Part shown: piece after piece, positions 6,162 through 9,801 of the stretch
How positions within the stretch are numbered: position 1 is the first letter of the stretch
Layout of the letters: each line of letters opens with the position of its first letter
Assembly (NCBI GenBank): GCA_023399675.1
Contig: JAEWOM010000071.1
Coordinates: 1-9,801, forward strand
Length of the DNA stretch: 9,801 nucleotides
Source: Bacteroidota bacterium
GTDB taxonomy: Bacteria; Bacteroidota; Bacteroidia; Flavobacteriales; Weeksellaceae
Reading direction: 5' to 3'
Made by a program: the position numbers and the translations under genes
Notes under the pieces: generated by a model
The model's database searches: none
Told to the model about the DNA's origin: nothing
What the model saw: only the letters and a program-made list of their open reading frames with translations

Positions 6162-7214
6162 ATGGATAAATGGTTTGCAATCGGTCTGATGTCGGGAACA
6201 AGTCTGGACGGACTTGATATCTGTTATTCGGCGTTTTCTCAAAATACGGATGCGACTTGGAATTTCGAAATATTAATTGCTGAAACCGTTGTTTATCTTG
6301 ATTCGTGGGAACATCGATTGAAAAATGCAACAGCATGTGGTGCTGCAGATCTTTACGCACTGAATTCGGACTATGGTTTTTATCTCGGAGAACAGGTTGC
6401 AGATTTTGTTCGAAGGAATAATTTGCAGCAAATCGACGTGATTGCTTCCCACGGACATACTGTTTTTCATCAGCCTGAGCGCAGATTTACCGTTCAGATT
6501 GGTGACGGAAGAGCCATCAAGCTCCAGAATGATTTTCCCGTGGTCTACGATTTTCGGAGTCAGGACGTATTAATGGGTGGGAATGGAGCACCGCTCGTTC
6601 CGATCGGGGACCGCCTGCTATTTGGCGATTACAGTGCGTGTTTAAATTTGGGTGGATTTTCTAATATTTCAACGGAGAGAGAGGGTAGAAGGATAGCATT
6701 TGATATCTGTCCCGTTAACATCGTTTTGAATGATGAAGCGCGCAAACTCGGAAAAAAATATGATGAAGGCGGAAAAATTGCTGAACGGAGTACGATTGAT
6801 TCAGATGTACTTGAACAGTTAAATCAATTGCCCTTTTATGCGCAGGAAGGTCCGAAATCCCTCGGAACAGAATGGCTGGAAAGAGAAGTAAAGCCATTGC
6901 TTGCCGGACTTTCTGCGGAAACGGCACTCGCTACTTTCACGGAACATGCTGCTACAAAAATTGTTGCCGAATTTGAACGTCTGAAACTCAAAAACGTTCT
7001 GGTAACCGGCGGTGGTGCTTACAACGATTTTCTGATCAGGAGCATTTCAGAAAAATCAGCTGCAGAAATCATCATTCCGGATTCAGCAATCATCGAATAC
7101 AAAGAAGCGCTCATCTTCGCTTTTATGGGGCTGCTCCGCCTTAAAAATATCAACAATGTGATCGCTTCTGCAACCGGCAGTACACATGATCATTGCACCG
7201 GTCTGTTGATTTAG
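6162..7214 (+). CDS. anmK: 1,6-anhydro-N-acetylmuramic acid kinase AnmK
   Basis: Cytoplasmic kinase that cleaves the anhydro ring of 1,6-anhydroMurNAc and phosphorylates it to MurNAc-6-phosphate, part of peptidoglycan recycling. Motifs in order: GLMSGTSLDGLD (8-19, ATP-binding), ASHGHTVFHQP (95-105), VQIGDGRAI (111-119), YDFRSQDVLMGGNGAPLVP (129-147), LNLGGFSNIS (161-170), FDICPVNIVLND (180-191), PKSLGTEWLE (231-240) and VTGGGAYN (281-288). Asp181 matches the catalytic Asp (182 in E. coli), though the surrounding FDTGPGN of the E. coli enzyme is FDICPVN here. It has 350 residues, near the usual 370. It sits 9 nt after lptC and is probably co-transcribed with it. No convincing terminator hairpin follows; only a T-run is present at the stop codon. 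The MurQ etherase that would use its product is not in the window. Confidence 0.95.
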   Translation: MDKWFAIGLMSGTSLDGLDICYSAFSQNTDATWNFEILIAETVVYLDSWEHRLKNATACGAADLYALNSDYGFYLGEQVADFVRRNNLQQIDVIASHGHTVFHQPERRFTVQIGDGRAIKLQNDFPVVYDFRSQDVLMGGNGAPLVPIGDRLLFGDYSACLNLGGFSNISTEREGRRIAFDICPVNIVLNDEARKLGKKYDEGGKIAERSTIDSDVLEQLNQLPFYAQEGPKSLGTEWLEREVKPLLAGLSAETALATFTEHAATKIVAEFERLKLKNVLVTGGGAYNDFLIRSISEKSAAEIIIPDSAIIEYKEALIFAFMGLLRLKNINNVIASATGSTHDHCTGLLI

Positions 7215-7289
7215 TTTTTTTGCAGTCAAAATGGTCAACAATTATCGGTAAAGGGTGCTCGCGCGGTTTTCTCTTTCCCGTCAATTCGT

Positions 7290-7297
7290 TAAATTTG
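7290..7297 (+). promoter_or_regulatory. Probable glnS promoter -7 element
   Basis: TAAATTTG matches the TAnnTTTG consensus exactly, in the 101-nt gap before glnS, and ends 18 nt before the ATG. This predicts a leader of only about 12-15 nt. No TTG lies 17-23 nt upstream (the region reads GGTTTTCTC), so only half of the promoter is well supported. Confidence 0.45.
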
Positions 7298-7315
7298 CAT
7301 CTTTAGCAAAAGAAA

Positions 7316-8989
7316 ATGGAAGAAGAAAAGAAATCACTCAATTTTATCGAACAGATTATTGAAGATGATTTAAGTAACGGACTGAAAAGGGAACAGCTGC
7401 GTTTCCGGTTTCCACCTGAACCGAACGGCTACCTACATATCGGACATACCAAAGCAATCTGTATAAATTTCGGACTCGGAGAGCAGTACAATGCTCCCGT
7501 AAACCTTCGATTTGACGATACGAACCCGGAAAAAGAAGAGCAGGAATATGTGGATGCCATCAAGAAGGATGTTGAATGGCTGGGCTTCAAATGGGATAAG
7601 GAACTGTATGCTTCAGATTATTTCGATCAACTTTACCAATGGGCTGTACAGATGATCCGCGATGGAAAGGCCTACGTTGATGAGCAGTCTTCCGAAGATA
7701 TTACCGAACAGCGTAAAAATCCGACAGAACCCGGTGTCGAATCACCGTACAGAAACAGACCGGTGGAAGAATCGCTTGATCTCTTCGAACGGATGAAAAC
7801 CGGAGAATTTGATGAGGGAGCGATGTCCTTACGGGCAAAAATCGACATGACTTCCCCGAATATGAACATGCGGGATCCCGTGATGTACAGAATTTTGAAA
7901 AGGCCGCATCACAGAACAGGGGACAGGTGGAAGATTTATCCGATGTACGACTGGGCTCACGGAGAAAGTGATTATCTCGAGCAGATTTCCCACTCACTGT
8001 GTTCACTGGAGTTCGAAAACCACAGACCGCTGTACAACTGGTATCTTGATCAGGTTTATGAAGAAGGGCAGGTACGCAATAAACAGCGCGAATTTGCGCG
8101 GATGAATGTCGCGTACATGATTACGTCCAAAAGAAAATTACTCAGACTTGTAAACGATGGCGTTGTTACCGGTTGGGACGATCCGAGAATGCCGACCATT
8201 TCAGGTCTGCGCAGAAAAGGGTATACGCCGGCTTCCATCAGAAATTTCATCGAAAGAGTGGGGGTTGCAAAAAGAGAGAATCTGATTGAAATCCAGCTGC
8301 TCGAGTTTTTCGTTCGTGAAGACCTGAACAAAGTAGCCAAAAGGATGATGGTGGTGATGGATCCCGTGAAACTCGTTATCGAAAATTATCCTGAGGATCA
8401 GGAAGAATGGCTCGAAACGGAGAATAATCCGGAGGATGACAATGCCGGAACGAGAAAAATACCCTTTTCGCGCGAGATTTATATTGAGCGTGAAGACTTC
8501 AGAGAAGAAGCCAACAACAAGTTCTTCAGGCTCAAACTGGGCGGAGAAGTTCGGCTGAAATCAGGATATATCATCAAAGCTGAACGGGTAGAAAAAGATG
8601 AAAATGGTGAAATAACGACCATTTACGCCTCGTACGATCCGAAATCTAAGTCCGGGAGCGGAACGGAGGAAAGCCTGCGAAAAGTGAAAGGAACATTGCA
8701 CTGGGTTTCTGCACAGCATGCAGTTCCCGTAGAAGTAAGAATATATGACAGACTTTTTATTGTGGAACAGCCCGATGCGGAAAAGGACACAGATTTCCTC
8801 GAATTTCTTAATCCTGAATCTTTATCAACCGTCCAGGCTTTTGCAGAACCTTCACTGGCAGAAGTGCAGGTCGGCGAACCGTTGCAGTTTCAGAGAATCG
8901 GTTATTTTACAAAAGATCAGGACTCAACAGACGAAAAAATGGTATTTAACCGGACAGTCACGCTGAAAGATTCGTATAAACCGGAATAA
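7316..8989 (+). CDS. glnS: Glutaminyl-tRNA synthetase GlnRS
   Basis: Class I aminoacyl-tRNA synthetase that charges tRNA-Gln directly with glutamine in the cytoplasm. The catalytic Rossmann domain has FPPEPNGYLHIGHTKA (32-47) with HIGH at 41-44, then NLRFDDTNPEKEEQEY (63-78) and WAHGESDYLEQISHSLCSLE. The KMSKS-class loop is MITSKRKL (268-275), in the SKRK form typical of GlnRS/GluRS. The region from about residue 348 to the end is the two-part beta-barrel that reads the anticodon, including the TLHWVSAQHAVPVEVRIYDR segment. At 557 residues it matches the E. coli enzyme (554), and the PEPNGYLHIGH form argues for GlnRS over bacterial GluRS. Its presence suggests glutamine charging does not depend only on the GatCAB amidotransferase route. 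It appears to be a single-gene unit, with a probable terminator downstream. Confidence 0.96.
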   Translation: MEEEKKSLNFIEQIIEDDLSNGLKREQLRFRFPPEPNGYLHIGHTKAICINFGLGEQYNAPVNLRFDDTNPEKEEQEYVDAIKKDVEWLGFKWDKELYASDYFDQLYQWAVQMIRDGKAYVDEQSSEDITEQRKNPTEPGVESPYRNRPVEESLDLFERMKTGEFDEGAMSLRAKIDMTSPNMNMRDPVMYRILKRPHHRTGDRWKIYPMYDWAHGESDYLEQISHSLCSLEFENHRPLYNWYLDQVYEEGQVRNKQREFARMNVAYMITSKRKLLRLVNDGVVTGWDDPRMPTISGLRRKGYTPASIRNFIERVGVAKRENLIEIQLLEFFVREDLNKVAKRMMVVMDPVKLVIENYPEDQEEWLETENNPEDDNAGTRKIPFSREIYIEREDFREEANNKFFRLKLGGEVRLKSGYIIKAERVEKDENGEITTIYASYDPKSKSGSGTEESLRKVKGTLHWVSAQHAVPVEVRIYDRLFIVEQPDAEKDTDFLEFLNPESLSTVQAFAEPSLAEVQVGEPLQFQRIGYFTKDQDSTDEKMVFNRTVTLKDSYKPE

Positions 8990-9010
8990 CATGACAGTTT
9001 TATAACACAT

Positions 9011-9055
9011 GGCCGCAATCAACGTAAGCTGAGCGCGGCTTTTCTTTTTTATTTT
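9011..9055 (+). terminator. Probable terminator after glnS
   Basis: GCCGC (9012-9016) pairs with GCGGC (9035-9039), extendable by one G-T pair, across an 18-nt loop. TTTTCTTTTTTATTTT follows. The stem is short but GC-rich, and the position, 22 nt after the glnS stop and before the next gene, is right for a rho-independent terminator. Confidence 0.55.
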
Positions 9056-9072
9056 AGCGGTGAATATTTGTT

Positions 9073-9801
9073 TTGAGAAAATTATCCCTTCCTTTAGCCG
9101 TACTTATTTCCAGTTTTTGGTCCGCGCAGGTAACTGACAGCACTGCACTTATTTCAGAAGTCGTTATTGATGCTTATAAAAAGCCGCAGAAACTCATCAA
9201 TTCTACTAAATCGGTTTCTGTTTCATCAGCCCTAACCAAGCAGCAAAATGCTCCGGACAGAATGCTGGAAAGTATTAATCTCATGCCCGGTGCAAAAATG
9301 GAAGAACGGTCGCCAGGCAGTTATCGGCTTGCTGTTCGCGGAAGCTCGCTGCGTTCACCTTTTGGCGTAAGAAACATTAAGATTTATCTGGATGATTTCG
9401 TTTTCTCAGATGCAGCCGGAGGTTCTTATCTAAATGTCGTCGATCCCGGAATGATCGACCGTACCGAGATTTACAAAGGTCCGGAAGGCGGTGATTTCGG
9501 TGCGGTAACAGGAGGCACGGTTCTGCTCAGGACGCATTCTCGGGATGAAAAATCTGCAGTTTTAAGCGGTGGAAGTTACGGGCTTTTTAAAGAGCAGCTC
9601 AATTACGGAAATCAGTTCGGCGATCATCATGTTCAGTTTTTTCAGAGTTTCAGCACCACGCAGTCCTATCGTGAACAGTCCGCGATGAAGCGGGCAAATT
9701 TTTTCGTGAAGGATCAGTGGCAGTACATTGACAGAAACCGACTGGATTTTATGCTCTTTTACAGTAATTTGGATTATGAAACGCCGGGCGGACTCAATTT
9801 C
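9073..9801 (+). CDS. TonB-dependent outer-membrane receptor, 5' part (runs off the window)
   Basis: N-terminal 243 codons of a TonB-dependent receptor that would import a ligand such as an iron chelate across the outer membrane; the substrate cannot be told. The start must be TTG at 9073: an in-frame TGA lies at 9061-9063, and the first ATG (9262, codon 64) would remove the signal peptide. From the TTG, RKLSLPLAVLISSFWSAQ is a good signal peptide with a flavobacterial SAQ cleavage region. A TonB box-like EVVIDAY (29-35) follows, then the plug domain: MLESINLMPGAKM (64-76), YRLAVRGSSLRSPFGVRNI (84-102), IYLDDF (104-109) and RTEIYKGPEGGDFGAVTGG (130-148). Barrel strands begin near residue 155. 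The N-terminal carboxypeptidase-like domain common in Bacteroidota receptors is absent, so it is not a SusC-type protein. The frame is open to the last base. Confidence 0.85.
   Translation, partial: MRKLSLPLAVLISSFWSAQVTDSTALISEVVIDAYKKPQKLINSTKSVSVSSALTKQQNAPDRMLESINLMPGAKMEERSPGSYRLAVRGSSLRSPFGVRNIKIYLDDFVFSDAAGGSYLNVVDPGMIDRTEIYKGPEGGDFGAVTGGTVLLRTHSRDEKSAVLSGGSYGLFKEQLNYGNQFGDHHVQFFQSFSTTQSYREQSAMKRANFFVKDQWQYIDRNRLDFMLFYSNLDYETPGGLNF

Noticed and set aside
7171..7223. ACCGG / CCGGT pair and T-run at the end of anmK as a terminator
   Set aside because: The 5-bp stem has a loop of about 20 nt and is separated from the T-run by more than 10 nt; too weak to call.
1..9801. A novel defence, mobile or biosynthetic system
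   Set aside because: All genes are core envelope or housekeeping genes except one uncharacterised barrel protein; there are no integrases, transposases, toxin-antitoxin pairs, CRISPR-like spaced repeats or compositional islands.

Overview
The window looks like chromosomal core sequence from a member of the Bacteroidota, most likely class Flavobacteriia and plausibly the Chryseobacterium/Kaistella group. The evidence is a GldJ lipoprotein of the type IX secretion/gliding apparatus, signal peptides ending in the flavobacterial style (..YGQ, ..SAQ), a lipoprotein LptC, a TonB-dependent receptor, almost no Shine-Dalgarno sequences, and promoter -7 elements of the Bacteroidota form TAnnTTTG. The genus is an inference. 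No mobile element, CRISPR array, tRNA or rRNA was seen, and no gene-free stretch exceeds 300 bases.

Layout: gldJ (1-1602, +) ends at a strong intrinsic terminator whose T-tract runs almost into the start of murF (1664-2941, +). murF converges with the DNA polymerase III delta' gene (holB, 4136-3021, -), with a hairpin terminator between them. holB diverges from a three-gene unit: an uncharacterised outer-membrane beta-barrel protein (about 4286-5566), lptC (5559-6152, overlapping by 8 nt) and anmK (6162-7214, 9 nt gap). The 149-nt divergent region holds a clear holB promoter, an 11-bp inverted repeat overlapping its -33 element, and short TTAAC repeats. glnS (7316-8989, +) follows as its own unit with a probable terminator. 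A TonB-dependent receptor starts from a TTG codon at 9073 and runs off the end of the window.

Functionally, most genes serve the cell envelope: GldJ for T9SS/gliding, MurF for the last cytoplasmic step of the peptidoglycan precursor, AnmK for peptidoglycan recycling, LptC for LPS transport, and two outer-membrane barrel proteins. holB and glnS are housekeeping genes for replication and translation. There is no convincing sign of an undescribed multi-gene system. The most interesting points are the extremely short or absent 5' leaders implied for murF and holB, the palindrome over the holB promoter, and the uncharacterised barrel protein translationally linked to lptC.
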